A stretch of 64,000 bases of DNA from a bacterium (GTDB lineage Bacteria > Armatimonadota > Fimbriimonadia > Fimbriimonadales > Fimbriimonadaceae). Position numbers and translations under genes: made by a program. Of the stretch, positions 52,900-62,096 are shown piece by piece (position 1 is the stretch's first letter; the number at the start of each line of letters is the position of its first letter). The notes under the pieces are model-generated. The model made no database searches. It had not been told where the DNA came from and saw nothing but the letters and a program-made list of their open reading frames with translations. The stretch lies in contig JAIXQR010000003.1 of assembly GCA_027485645.1 (NCBI GenBank), positions 617,184-681,183 on the forward strand. Reading direction: 5' to 3'.

Positions 52900-53394
52900 C
52901 TAGGCTCCGCGTTCGAGCTCGGAAGTCTGTATCAGCGACTCCGAGGCGTCCGGAACGACCGCATCGCACTCGGCAAGAAGCCGACCCAGCGAAGACAAGA
53001 GCGCTGCGCGCTCGTACTCGGAAAGACCCGAAAGCGCGGTCTCCGCAAGTTGGATCCGGGTCTCCCGGCGATGCAACATCAATCGCGCGCCAAGCGTTGT
53101 GAGCCGAACCGTGCGTACGCGTCGGTCCACGCTGTCTGAATCCACATGCACGAGGCCGACGTCAACCAGCCGATGCACCAATTGCGATACCGAACTCAGA
53201 CTCATTCGGAACTCGTCCGCGAGCTCGCTCATCGTGTGCGGATGACCTTCTAAGGCGCGGACCACCCGCAGTTGGGCCAGGGGTAGCTCCGCAATGGAGT
53301 CGTCCATGATGGGGCGAAACAGCTTGCGCATCAGCTTTGGCAAAAGCGACTCGAGCAGTTCCGCTTCCCGGCGTACGTCACTCACGTCCCGCAC
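52900..53394 (-). CDS. MarR-family transcriptional regulator
   Basis: A 164-residue winged-helix protein (GTG start): 'LAQLRVVRALEGHPHTMSELADEF' and 'SLSSVSQLVHRLVDVGLVHVDSDSVDRRVRTVRLT' show the MarR recognition helix and wing. Last gene of the MFP-RND-MarR operon, overlapping the RND gene by 17 nt. Probably a local repressor relieved by a pump substrate. Confidence 0.9.
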   Translation of the reverse strand: MRDVSDVRREAELLESLLPKLMRKLFRPIMDDSIAELPLAQLRVVRALEGHPHTMSELADEFRMSLSSVSQLVHRLVDVGLVHVDSDSVDRRVRTVRLTTLGARLMLHRRETRIQLAETALSGLSEYERAALLSSLGRLLAECDAVVPDASESLIQTSELERGA

Positions 53395-56300
53395 CTACCG
53401 TTGGCGGTTCCTCCAGGCTGCTCGGGCCAACCGATGCGGGCGACGGCTCGATACCGACCGGCGCGGCAAAGTCGCGGGGGTCTTTTCGGACCTTCCGGGC
53501 GATGTCGTCGAAGAACGTGTAAACCACAGGCACCACGAGAAGCGTGAGTAGCGTGGAGGTCGCCAGACCGCCAATAACGACCGTCGCAAGCGGAGCCTGA
53601 AGCTGGGAAGCCGCGTTGGTAGCGGCGGCAAGCGGAATCATTCCAAAGATCGCCGCGATCGACGTCATGAGGATGGGTCGAAGTCGCGTGGGGGAAGCAA
53701 CGAGAATTGCTTCATCACGAGGCACACCCCTCCCGCGGAGCTGGTTCGTGTAGTCCACCAGCAATATCCCGTTCTTCACGACAATCCCGATGAGCATCAA
53801 GAGTCCGACAAAGGCGGTCAAGCCGAACGCTCGTCCGGTAAGGAACAGAGCCAAGATCACCCCGACCACGCAAAGCGGGACGGTCGCGAGAACAACCAGC
53901 GGATAAATGAAGCTCTCAAACTGCGAGGCGAGAAGCATGTAAATCAGCACCACCGCGAGCGCGACTGCGATTCCTAGCCCGCTGAACTCTTCCGCCTTTC
54001 GCCGCTGGCGCTCGCCGAACGCCCAAGTGACACCCTGGGGCAGTTCGATCGTTGCCATCTTGGCTTCAACGTCGGTCAGGATTTCGCTCTCCGTCCGATC
54101 TCCGTACCGTCCACCCACTGAGATAAACCGCTGGCGGTTAAGTCGGTTGATTTCGTTTGGACCGCCGGTGATAATCGGGGTCGCGACCTGACCCAGAAGG
54201 ATCGGTGAGCCGGTAACCGGGTTCAAACGAACCGGAATCTTGATGAGTTCGCTAATCTCTCGCCGCTCCTCAACCGGAAGCTGAACGTAGATCGGATACT
54301 GGAATCCGTCCTCTTGGAAGTAGGTTGAGAGAGTGCCGTTCGTGCTTCCTTGGATCGCGGCGGCGATGTCCTGATAGCTCACGCCGAGGGCCTGCGCCTT
54401 CTCGCGATCCACTGACCACTGCACTTCCGGTGTCGAGTCCTCAACGCTCACGTCGACTCCCTCAAGCCCCGGGGTGTCCGTGATCGCATCCTTCACCTGG
54501 TCCGCAACGATGTTCAGCTGCTCCAAGTTTGAACCGAGAATGTCAATTTGCAGACCCTGCGAATTGCCGCCGATGATGTTCGAAACGAGGTCGAACGGAC
54601 TCGCGGTCGCGCGGATTCCGGAGATGCCTTTAAGGCTTGCTTCAATTCGCTTAGCGATATCCTCGGTCTTTGCCGTCCGATCGTGCTTCAAGTGAATGTT
54701 GGCCGCGCCTGCGTTTGCCTGCGGACCGCCGACGGAGCCGCGGAACGATATGCCCGCGCCCACCGAAAGGAAGACGGTTTCTATGTCTGGGTCGGCCAAA
54801 AGCGCCTGCTCAACCTGCGCCATCTTGTCGCGTGTGGTTGAGAGAGCGGTGCCAACCGGGAGCCGCACGCGCACGTTGATGTCACCCGAGTCGGTCTTCG
54901 GAAGACTCTCCGTCCCAACCATGTCCCAGAGAGGAATCACAGCAGCGGTAAGCAAAGCGGCCCCGCCGATGACCCACCAGCGACGGCGGAGCGCCCATTG
55001 CAAACCAGAGCGGTACGAGTCGTCGATGGCATTAAACATCAACCCCATGCGGCCGGAAATCTTCGCCCCGATGCCCGGCTGGTTTATCTGCCTTTCTGGG
55101 TGCTCCAGGTCGATGACCTCTTGAGCGCGGATCACACGCGAGGCAAGCATCGGAACAACCGTCGCGGCGTCAAGCAGGGAAACCGCGAGCGAGAAGATGA
55201 CAACCAAAGCAAGCTGGGTGAAAATCTGTCCAGACTGGCCCTGAATCAGGAAGAGTGGGATGAAGACCACCATGACGGTGATCGTCGAGGCGACGACCGC
55301 CTGCATGATCTCCTGGGTCCCCGAAATGCTCGCGTCCACGGCGCTCTTTTTGTCGCGCTCCATGTGCCGAAAAATGTTCTCGAGGACAACAATCGCGTCA
55401 TCGACAATCAAGCCAGTGGATAGCGCCAGCGCACTCAACGAGATCGTGTTGAGGGTGAATCCATTGAAGTACATCAGCGCGAACGTGCTGGTGATGGAAA
55501 TCGGAATCGAGAGCGCGACGACCAAGGTGGAACGCGCGTTCCGGAGGAAGAAGAGAATCGCGAGAATCGCCAGCGTTCCGCCGATCACCGCGTGCTCTTG
55601 AAGCAAATGGATCGACTCCTTTACGAAGGCGGATTGGTCGTAAGCTGTGCTGAACTTGAGGCCCGGATACCGTCGCTCAATTTCGGTGATCGCCTTGCGG
55701 ACGTTGGCTTCGGTCTGAACCGTGTTTGCGTCGCTCTGCTTGGTGATCGCAAGGCCGACGGCGGGAATGCCGTTGACCCGAGTCCAAACTCGTTGCTCGG
55801 TGGCCTCATCACGAACGGCGGCGACGTCCTTAAGCAAGATTTCGCGTCCACCTACCGTGCGGACCGGCGTGTTTCTGGCGTCCTCGATGTTCTTGAAATA
55901 GCCCGAAGAACGGAGGATGTATTCACGCTCGCCCGACTTCGCCAATCCCGCCGGCTGGCTGAGGTTTTCCGCCTGAATTCTAGAAGCAACGTCCGCCAAG
56001 GTTAGGCCGTAGGCTTGAAGCTTGTCGGGATTAACATCCACGATGATCGCGCGGTCGCGACCTCCACTGACGGTGGCTTGAGCGACGCCGCCCGCGGACT
56101 CGATAATCGGGCCAATCTCGTTGACCAGGAGCGACTTCAGCTTGATCGGGTCGTAAATCCCGCTCACGCCGAGGATCATGATCGGGAAGGAATTCGGGTC
56201 GAGCTTGTAAACGACCGGCGGCGTGATGTTCGGATCGTTCGGGAACGATCGCGAGGCCCGCTGGACGTACTGCAACACGTCAACCGTCGCCTTATCCACG

Positions 56301-56599
56301 TTTACGCCGTAGTTCAGCGTGACGCGAACCTGAGACTCTCCTAGACGGGAACTCGAAGACACCGAATACAGACCGGGGATCGTTGAAACGGCTTGCTCGA
56401 TGGGACGCGTGAGCTGGGTCTCGATCTCCTGCGGCGGCGTGTTTGGCCAGTTCGTGTTGATGGTTACGACCGGGAGGTCCACGCGGGGCAAAAGGTCGAT
56501 CGGAATTCGCAGGAAACAGATCGCGCCGAGAAGGACCAACGCGGCAATGCGCATCGTCACTGCAACCGGGCGACTTACGGACCACTTGGCGACGCTCAC
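53378..56599 (-). CDS. RND efflux transporter, inner-membrane pump (AcrB/HAE1 family)
   Basis: A 1073-residue, 12-helix RND protein: starts MSVAKWSVSRPVAVTMRIA and keeps 'LPRVDLPVVTINTNWPNTPPQEIE', the TM4 relay Asp pair in LIVDDAIVVLENIFRHME, and 'GLLMLIGIVVKNGILLVDYTNQLR'. It exports hydrophobic compounds or drugs using protons, with the MFP encoded just upstream. Overlaps the MFP gene by 4 nt (ATGA). No TolC-like outer-membrane gene is nearby. Confidence 0.95.
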   Translation of the reverse strand: MSVAKWSVSRPVAVTMRIAALVLLGAICFLRIPIDLLPRVDLPVVTINTNWPNTPPQEIETQLTRPIEQAVSTIPGLYSVSSSSRLGESQVRVTLNYGVNVDKATVDVLQYVQRASRSFPNDPNITPPVVYKLDPNSFPIMILGVSGIYDPIKLKSLLVNEIGPIIESAGGVAQATVSGGRDRAIIVDVNPDKLQAYGLTLADVASRIQAENLSQPAGLAKSGEREYILRSSGYFKNIEDARNTPVRTVGGREILLKDVAAVRDEATEQRVWTRVNGIPAVGLAITKQSDANTVQTEANVRKAITEIERRYPGLKFSTAYDQSAFVKESIHLLQEHAVIGGTLAILAILFFLRNARSTLVVALSIPISITSTFALMYFNGFTLNTISLSALALSTGLIVDDAIVVLENIFRHMERDKKSAVDASISGTQEIMQAVVASTITVMVVFIPLFLIQGQSGQIFTQLALVVIFSLAVSLLDAATVVPMLASRVIRAQEVIDLEHPERQINQPGIGAKISGRMGLMFNAIDDSYRSGLQWALRRRWWVIGGAALLTAAVIPLWDMVGTESLPKTDSGDINVRVRLPVGTALSTTRDKMAQVEQALLADPDIETVFLSVGAGISFRGSVGGPQANAGAANIHLKHDRTAKTEDIAKRIEASLKGISGIRATASPFDLVSNIIGGNSQGLQIDILGSNLEQLNIVADQVKDAITDTPGLEGVDVSVEDSTPEVQWSVDREKAQALGVSYQDIAAAIQGSTNGTLSTYFQEDGFQYPIYVQLPVEERREISELIKIPVRLNPVTGSPILLGQVATPIITGGPNEINRLNRQRFISVGGRYGDRTESEILTDVEAKMATIELPQGVTWAFGERQRRKAEEFSGLGIAVALAVVLIYMLLASQFESFIYPLVVLATVPLCVVGVILALFLTGRAFGLTAFVGLLMLIGIVVKNGILLVDYTNQLRGRGVPRDEAILVASPTRLRPILMTSIAAIFGMIPLAAATNAASQLQAPLATVVIGGLATSTLLTLLVVPVVYTFFDDIARKVRKDPRDFAAPVGIEPSPASVGPSSLEEPPTVGAGRE

Positions 56600-58248
56600 T
56601 TTTTCACGTCCTTTTCGGCCGGTTTCTTGTCGTTTTGCTTCGGCACATCCACCAACTTGCGGGTTCCGTCGGGCCGCCGCTCTGCCGTGATGCTCACCTT
56701 CGATCCTGGTTTGATTGGGCTATAAGAAAGTACGATCACCTTTTCACGAGGTCGAATGCCTTCGAGGACTTGAATTCCTCGCGCATCCGATTTGCCGGTT
56801 TTCACTTCCCGGTTTTCGGTGGTTCCGTCCTGAAGGACGACCGAAACCGATCCGTCCTTGATCGCATCTCCCGGCACAACCGTCGTCGATTCAGTGCGAT
56901 CGATTTCGATGGAGACCTTCGCAAACATGCCGGGCTTGATCTTCCCGGTTGGGTTCTTCACCCTCATGCGGACTGACACTTGGCGGTCGCTTGGGTTTGC
57001 CGAGGGAACCACCGTGTCCACCGTGGTTTGGAGCGGGGCTTCGGTCGAACCATCGAGTCGAATGGTCACCGGTTGTCCGGGCCGCACTCGGGCGGAATCG
57101 GTGACCGGAATGGCGGCAATGATGAACAAGGAATCGGTCGACTCCACCCGCAGAACCGCTTGTCCGGGGGTAGCGAGCGTGCCTGGATCAGCGCTTCGCG
57201 CGGTGACAATGCCCGAGAAGGGCGAGCTGAGTTCGGTGTCCTTCCGCTGGGCCTCGGCTGCCTGAAGCTGCGCCTCAACCGATTCCACCCCGGCTTGCAA
57301 GGCGTTGACGTTTGCGCGGTTGGCAGGAGACTGTGCGCGATTGGCTTCGGCGGCAGTGACGGCCGACTTGAGCTGGGCGACCCGCGCGGAAGCCACCTGA
57401 ATCTCGGCTTGTCCACTGGCTTGGGTCGTGGTGAGCGCGGTGCGGTCGGCTTCGAGCTTCGCCTGCGCGGCCTCAATATCGGCCTGAGCCGATTCCACTT
57501 CGCCTTCCTTCACCCGAACGGCCGACTCGGCGACGCCGAGGGCGGCGGTGGCATTGTCCACCAGCGAACCCGCGACGTAGCCCTTCTCATAAAGCCCCTT
57601 GACTCGTTCCAGGCGAATCTGCTCGTTTTTGAACGTTGCCTTTGCACCGGTCAGCTCGGCGGTGCGGTTGTTCTTTTCTGCCTTTGTGACGGCGACGGCG
57701 GCTTCAGATTGGCGGACCGTGGCGGCGGCGTTTGCCACGCGCCCTTCAATCTGTTTTCGAACTTGTTGCAGGGTGGCTTCAGCGCTTGCAAGTTCGGCTC
57801 GGGCTTGGCGAATGTTGGTCTCGATTTGAACTTCGCTGGCCTGAATGGTCGCTTGCGCTTGGGCAAGTCGACTTCGGCTCTCGTTGATGTTGGCTTTGCT
57901 TTCGAGGATCTGCGCCTGGGCTTGGTTAGGATCGATCCGCACCAGAACCTCACCTGCGGTAACCGGGTCGCCTTCGCGGACTTGGAGCGTAGTGATGAGA
58001 CCAGAAATGCGTGGACTTAGGTTCACCGTGAACTCCGAGGTCACGTTTCCGATGGCTTCAATGGTCTGCACAATCGGGCGAGATTCGGCGGTGGCGACTT
58101 CAACGCTGGCAGCAGCACCCTTGCGGGCACCTGCTTCTGCTTTTTGCTTCGCCTCGGTGGCTTCTACAGCGCGAACGCGGGAGAACACGAAGAACGCCAG
58201 CACCAACACCGGGACAAGAATGAGGAGCAAACGCCGTACCGCCGCCAT
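56596..58248 (-). CDS. RND-type periplasmic adaptor (membrane fusion protein) with a long coiled-coil hairpin
   Basis: A 550-residue adaptor, longer than the usual 350-400. N-terminal anchor (RRLLLILVPVLVLAFFVFSRV), lipoyl half-motifs (VNLSPRISGLITTLQVREGD and 'SPFSGIVTARSADPGTLATPG'), and between them about 240 residues of Ala/Glu/Gln-rich helix (about 110-350), then beta-barrel and membrane-proximal domains. The long hairpin should reach far across the periplasm. First gene of the operon; TATAAAGT just before the ATG. Confidence 0.9.
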   Translation of the reverse strand: MAAVRRLLLILVPVLVLAFFVFSRVRAVEATEAKQKAEAGARKGAAASVEVATAESRPIVQTIEAIGNVTSEFTVNLSPRISGLITTLQVREGDPVTAGEVLVRIDPNQAQAQILESKANINESRSRLAQAQATIQASEVQIETNIRQARAELASAEATLQQVRKQIEGRVANAAATVRQSEAAVAVTKAEKNNRTAELTGAKATFKNEQIRLERVKGLYEKGYVAGSLVDNATAALGVAESAVRVKEGEVESAQADIEAAQAKLEADRTALTTTQASGQAEIQVASARVAQLKSAVTAAEANRAQSPANRANVNALQAGVESVEAQLQAAEAQRKDTELSSPFSGIVTARSADPGTLATPGQAVLRVESTDSLFIIAAIPVTDSARVRPGQPVTIRLDGSTEAPLQTTVDTVVPSANPSDRQVSVRMRVKNPTGKIKPGMFAKVSIEIDRTESTTVVPGDAIKDGSVSVVLQDGTTENREVKTGKSDARGIQVLEGIRPREKVIVLSYSPIKPGSKVSITAERRPDGTRKLVDVPKQNDKKPAEKDVKK

Positions 58249-58309
58249 GAATACTTTATACGCATAAACTATGTGGATTACGCAACGGCTGGCGGCAAAA
58301 AGCGATCAC

Positions 58310-58332
58310 TTAACATACAAGTTTTTTGTTAA
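58310..58332. promoter_or_regulatory. Inverted repeat between the efflux operon and the third importer operon
   Basis: TTAACA and TGTTAA half-sites separated by 11 nt in the 133-bp divergent region. A candidate operator for the MarR-type regulator or for a sugar regulator. Confidence 0.3.
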
Positions 58333-58368
58333 CACTCCGCTTGAGTAGCCGAAACTCTCGAAGACTGC

Positions 58369-58374
58369 GATAAT
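58369..58374 (+). promoter_or_regulatory. -10 box GATAAT of the third importer operon
   Basis: GATAAT is 7 nt upstream of the ATG at 58382, and there is no Shine-Dalgarno. Confidence 0.5.
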
Positions 58375-58381
58375 AGACCCC

Positions 58382-59722
58382 ATGAAATTCGTTGTCGCGC
58401 TCGCCTCCATTGCCCTCGCGGCTGGACTTGCCGGATGCAACTCGGGATCGACGCCTGAGGCAAAGGAAACCACCACCCCAGCGGCGGGTGGAAAGCTGAC
58501 GGGCGCTCTTGAAGTGCAGGCCTTCCAAGGCGGGTACGGCATCGACTTCTACCAGGCATCGGCGAAGCAGTTCGAAAAGCAGCACCCCGACCTCAAGATC
58601 ACCGTCGAAGGTGGTCCGCGCGTTTGGGAGTCTTTGACCCCGCGATTTGCCAATGGCAACCCGCCAGACCTCACTTTCCCGGGCTGGGGAATGAAGCACT
58701 GGGATTTGGCCGAAGAGGATCAGCTCGTAGACCTCGGCCCGGCGCTTGATGGAAAAGCAGCCGAGGGTGAAGGAACTTGGCGCGATACCTTTGACCCGCA
58801 GATTCTGGCCCTGGGGCAGTTGAAGGGCGTTCAATACACCTTGCCGTACTACGTGATGATCTACGGCTGGTGGTACGACCCTGAGGTTTTCAAGAAGAAC
58901 GGCTGGACGGTGCCGAAGACGTATTCGGAGCTGCTGACGCTCTCCGACAAGATCAAGAAGAAGGGCATGGCGCCCATCACCTTCCAGGGCAAGTATCCGT
59001 ACTACATGATCGACGGAATGCTCCTGCCTTGGGCGCAAAGCATTGGTGGCATTGATGCGGTGAACGCGGCTCAGAACCTTGAAGAAGGCGCATGGAACTC
59101 GCCCGCGATGCTGCAGGCTACCGAGCGAATTGTCGAGCTGAAGCAGAAGGGATTCTTCCAGGAAGGCGCGACTTCGATGAGCCATACCGAGGCTCAGCAG
59201 GAGTTTGTCCAGGGCAAGGCGGCGATGGTGCCTTGCGGCAGTTGGCTGTTCAGCGAAATGAAGAAGACGATGCCGGCGACGGCGAAGATGGAGTACTTCC
59301 TGCCGCCGTTTATTGATGGCGGAAAGGGCGACCCGACGGCCGTTCTCATCGGGATTGAGCCTTGGATGGTTCCTACCGAAGCGAAGAACAAGGAAGCAGC
59401 GATTGAGCTGTTCAAATACATGACCAGCCTGTCGGTGGCCAAGAAGTTTGTCCAGGAAAAGGGCACGCTGATGGCGATTAAGGGTAGCGATGACGGCGAA
59501 TTGCCCGATGTTTTGAAGGTTCCAAGCAAGACGCTGCGCGAGAGCAAGGCGGTTTACTCGGTTCAGTTCCGGCACTGGTATCCGACCTTGAGCACCGAGC
59601 TCGAGAACGGACTCACCAGCTTGCTAAACGGTCAGATTTCTGCGAAGGAATTCTGTGACCGAGCGGAAGCGGCGGCGGACAAGGTTCGAAAAGATCCGAA
59701 CATCACGAAGCACAAGGTCTGA
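58382..59722 (+). CDS. CUT1 sugar ABC transporter substrate-binding lipoprotein (third system)
   Basis: A 446-residue family-1 solute-binding protein with lipobox LAGC (MKFVVALASIALAAGLAGC), Ser/Thr/Pro linker, then 'YQASAKQFEKQHPDLKITVEGG', 'PYYVMIYGWWYDPEVFKKNG' and 'QGKAAMVPCGSWLFSEMKK', typical of N-acetylglucosamine/oligosaccharide binders (NgcE-like). Leads the operon with two permeases. Ligand inferred only at the level of a sugar or disaccharide. Confidence 0.9.
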   Translation: MKFVVALASIALAAGLAGCNSGSTPEAKETTTPAAGGKLTGALEVQAFQGGYGIDFYQASAKQFEKQHPDLKITVEGGPRVWESLTPRFANGNPPDLTFPGWGMKHWDLAEEDQLVDLGPALDGKAAEGEGTWRDTFDPQILALGQLKGVQYTLPYYVMIYGWWYDPEVFKKNGWTVPKTYSELLTLSDKIKKKGMAPITFQGKYPYYMIDGMLLPWAQSIGGIDAVNAAQNLEEGAWNSPAMLQATERIVELKQKGFFQEGATSMSHTEAQQEFVQGKAAMVPCGSWLFSEMKKTMPATAKMEYFLPPFIDGGKGDPTAVLIGIEPWMVPTEAKNKEAAIELFKYMTSLSVAKKFVQEKGTLMAIKGSDDGELPDVLKVPSKTLRESKAVYSVQFRHWYPTLSTELENGLTSLLNGQISAKEFCDRAEAAADKVRKDPNITKHKV

Positions 59723-59729
59723 CATCGGA

Positions 59730-60623
59730 ATGCGGAATACAAAAGGAAGGAACGCGTTCATTTTTGCGTTCCTTTCGCCGGCGGTGTTGATCTACGCGGT
59801 CTTTTTGGTCTGGCCGCTTTTGCAGTCGTTCCAGATGTCGATGTATCGCTGGCGCGGCGTGAGCCGGAATCGGAAGTTCATTGGCGCGGAGAACTTCAAC
59901 AACTTGTTCCAGGATCCGGTTTTCTGGAAGTCGCTGCAGAACACGGGGACGCTGCTGGTTGTCGCCGGGATCGCGACGATTGCGCTTGGCGTGCTCCTGG
60001 CTCATCTGACCGATGGCGATGGCGCGGTTCGAAAGTTTGCTCGGGCCATTTACTTGTTCCCGCAGGTCATTTCGCTGGTCGCGGTGGCACTCATTTGGCA
60101 GTTTCAGTTGAACCCGAAGTACGGATTGGTGACCGACATGCTGTTCCGGCTTGGGCTGCCGGTTCGCGATCCGGGGATTGTGCGCGATCCGCGGTATGCG
60201 TTTAGCGCGATTGCCGTAGCGTTCGTTTGGCACGCTTTGGGCTTCTTCGTGCTGCTGTTCAGCGCCGGGTTGAAGCAGATTTCCGGCGAGATTAAGGAAG
60301 CGAGTGCGCTCGACGGCAGCGAGGGCTGGCATCGGTTCCGGCATGTCACCTGGCCGCTCCTTTGGTCGGTGAAGCGGACGGCGATTACGTACCTGCTCAT
60401 CCATATCCTCACCGTATTCGCCTTGGTCTTTGTCATGACCGAGGGCGGGCCGGATCGGGGGACGGAGACGATCGTTTCGTACCTTTATGAGCAGATCGCG
60501 AAGAACGGGCAGTACGGCTATGCCTCGGCTTTGGCGGTGGTCGTCTTCGGCGTAAGCATGGTGGCGAGCTTGGCGGTTTTGGCTTACTTCCGAAAGGACC
60601 CGACGGCGGGGGCGAGGGCTTGA
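59730..60623 (+). CDS. CUT1 sugar ABC transporter permease (MalF-like, third system)
   Basis: A 297-residue six-helix permease beginning MRNTKGRNAFIFAFLSPAVL. EAA loop 'KEASALDGSEGWHRFRHVTWPLLWS' (about 190-215) is present. ATG 59730, 7 bp after the binding-protein stop, is preferred to an in-frame upstream start inside that gene. The next gene overlaps by 4 nt (TTGA). Confidence 0.92.
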   Translation: MRNTKGRNAFIFAFLSPAVLIYAVFLVWPLLQSFQMSMYRWRGVSRNRKFIGAENFNNLFQDPVFWKSLQNTGTLLVVAGIATIALGVLLAHLTDGDGAVRKFARAIYLFPQVISLVAVALIWQFQLNPKYGLVTDMLFRLGLPVRDPGIVRDPRYAFSAIAVAFVWHALGFFVLLFSAGLKQISGEIKEASALDGSEGWHRFRHVTWPLLWSVKRTAITYLLIHILTVFALVFVMTEGGPDRGTETIVSYLYEQIAKNGQYGYASALAVVVFGVSMVASLAVLAYFRKDPTAGARA

Positions 60624-61444
60624 AGGCACGGCAGTGGATCGGCACGGTCGCGCTGACGGCGTACCTGGCCGTGATCGTAGTGCCCTTGGTTTGGGTTCTG
60701 ATCAGCTCGCTGAAGACGAGTCCCGAAATCTTTGCGAGCCCATGGTCGTTGCCGGCGAAGCCGAAGTTTGAGAACTACGCGGCGGCTTGGAACGAGGCCG
60801 GGTTGGCGAAGTACTTCTGGAACAGCGTTTTGGTGACCGTCGGGTCGCTGGCGGCGCTGATTCCGATCGGGGCGATGGCTTCTTACATCTTCGCGCGGTA
60901 TCCGTTCCGAGGTTCGAAGCTGCTTTACGCGATTTTCCTGGGCGGCATGATGTTCCCGAACTTCCTCGTCTTGGCCCCGCTGACCGACTTGTTGCGGCGG
61001 TTGGGGCTGACGGAGTCGCTGGTCGGGCTCGGCATCGTTTACGTCGCGTTTTCGCTGTCGTTCACCGTTTTCGTTCTGACCGGGTTCTTTCAGAGCGTCC
61101 CGACCGAGCTTGAAGAAGCGGCGGTTTTGGATGGCTGCGGCCACCTGATGGTCTATCGAAAGATCATGCTCCCGCTGGCCCGTCCGGGCCTGATCGTCGC
61201 CGCCATCTTCAACGGCCTCGGACTCTGGAACGAGTTCAACCTCGCCCTGGTTTTGGCGAACTCCGAGAGTATCCGGACCTTGCCAATCGGCCTCGCGAAC
61301 CTAACCATGGCGCGGCAGTACCAAGCCGACTGGGGCAGCGTGTTCGCCGCGCTGGTGATCGTGATGCTGCCAGCGTTCGTTGTCTACTGGCGGTACCGAG
61401 AGCGGATCTACGAAGCGATGCTCGCGGGGGCGGTCAAAGGGTGA
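60620..61444 (+). CDS. CUT1 sugar ABC transporter permease (MalG-like, third system)
   Basis: A 274-residue permease starting at TTG that overlaps the previous stop. EAA loop 'EEAAVLDGCGHLMVYRKIMLPLARP' and 'LANLTMARQYQADWGSVFAALVI' near the C-terminus are family-typical. No ATPase gene follows; the downstream DNA is repeat-rich and gene-poor. Confidence 0.92.
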   Translation: MKARQWIGTVALTAYLAVIVVPLVWVLISSLKTSPEIFASPWSLPAKPKFENYAAAWNEAGLAKYFWNSVLVTVGSLAALIPIGAMASYIFARYPFRGSKLLYAIFLGGMMFPNFLVLAPLTDLLRRLGLTESLVGLGIVYVAFSLSFTVFVLTGFFQSVPTELEEAAVLDGCGHLMVYRKIMLPLARPGLIVAAIFNGLGLWNEFNLALVLANSESIRTLPIGLANLTMARQYQADWGSVFAALVIVMLPAFVVYWRYRERIYEAMLAGAVKG

Positions 61445-61760
61445 TTTTGGGGGGCGCTTTGAGCTTTGCGCCTTGCGTGGCCTTGTGTGGCTTTGAATGG
61501 CTATGGATGGCAGTGTAATTAACGTTCCCCCCCAGGGATCTTAATTAATTACAGCTTTTCTAGGTTCAAGGCAGGGCGCATTGCGTGGCCTTGTATGGCT
61601 TTGCAGTTGCCTTGTGTGGCCAATCGATTGCATATAGCTTTTAGGGTCCAGAGGGGCCGAAAGTAAACCAACGAATTTTGTTTTTTTAACTGACAGCGCA
61701 TCTGACTTGCTCGAAGTTGGTTTGCCTCTTGTGATAACAAACTTTGGTATCGTGGGCGAG
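61445..61760. other. Repeat-containing intergenic region after the third importer
   Basis: 316 bp without a convincing gene. It has two near-identical 28-bp direct repeats (61468-61495 and 61576-61603), a C7 run at 61527-61533, and a TTAATTAATTA stretch with GTAATTAA/TTAATTAC half-sites at 61515-61552. The right end holds the promoter-like TATCGT of the next small gene. Confidence 0.6.
61468..61603. repeat. Pair of imperfect 28-bp direct repeats
   Basis: Both copies read GCGC-A/C-TTGCGTGGCCTTGT-A/G-TGGCTTTG, with 26 of 28 positions identical and starts 108 bp apart. A shorter CTTGTGTGGC word recurs at 61611. Two copies do not make an array. Confidence 0.6.
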
Positions 61761-62024
61761 ATGGACGGGGCGGTGCGAGTCTTTCTTTGGGGCGCGATCT
61801 TATTCGGGGGTCTGGTGCTGCTCCTTGCAGTGATGCGGAGAGGCGGGTTGGCGGGCTTACTATCGGTCGGCGGCATGGCGGCCGTATGCGCAGGATGTGA
61901 TTTCTACTTGGTCGGGCTGAACGCGATTGGCCTTTTGCTCGGGGCGGTCGGCGTCGTTGTTTCGCTCGCGGGGATGGCGCTGGAAGCAGCTTCATTTAAT
62001 CGCAGAGCACGAAACCGCGCGTAA
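61761..62024 (+). CDS. Small membrane protein of unknown function
   Basis: An 87-residue protein with three closely packed hydrophobic helices ('FLWGAILFGGLVLLLAVM', 'LAGLLSVGGMAAVCAGCDFY', 'LLLGAVGVVVSLAGMAL') and a basic C-terminus (NRRARNRA), suggesting an inner-membrane protein with a cytoplasmic tail. ATG 61761 is chosen because TATCGT ends 7 nt before it; the frame continues upstream to a TTG at 61707. No family recognised. Confidence 0.55.
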   Translation: MDGAVRVFLWGAILFGGLVLLLAVMRRGGLAGLLSVGGMAAVCAGCDFYLVGLNAIGLLLGAVGVVVSLAGMALEAASFNRRARNRA

Positions 62025-62096
62025 ACGTCCTTGCTCGGGATTCGCGGTTCTTGTGGCAACACGAATAGCCAAAGTTCGCTAGATTGAGGTCACTAA

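Noticed and set aside
61468..61603. Possible CRISPR array
   Set aside because: Only two copies, not palindromic, spaced 80 bp apart and with no cas genes.
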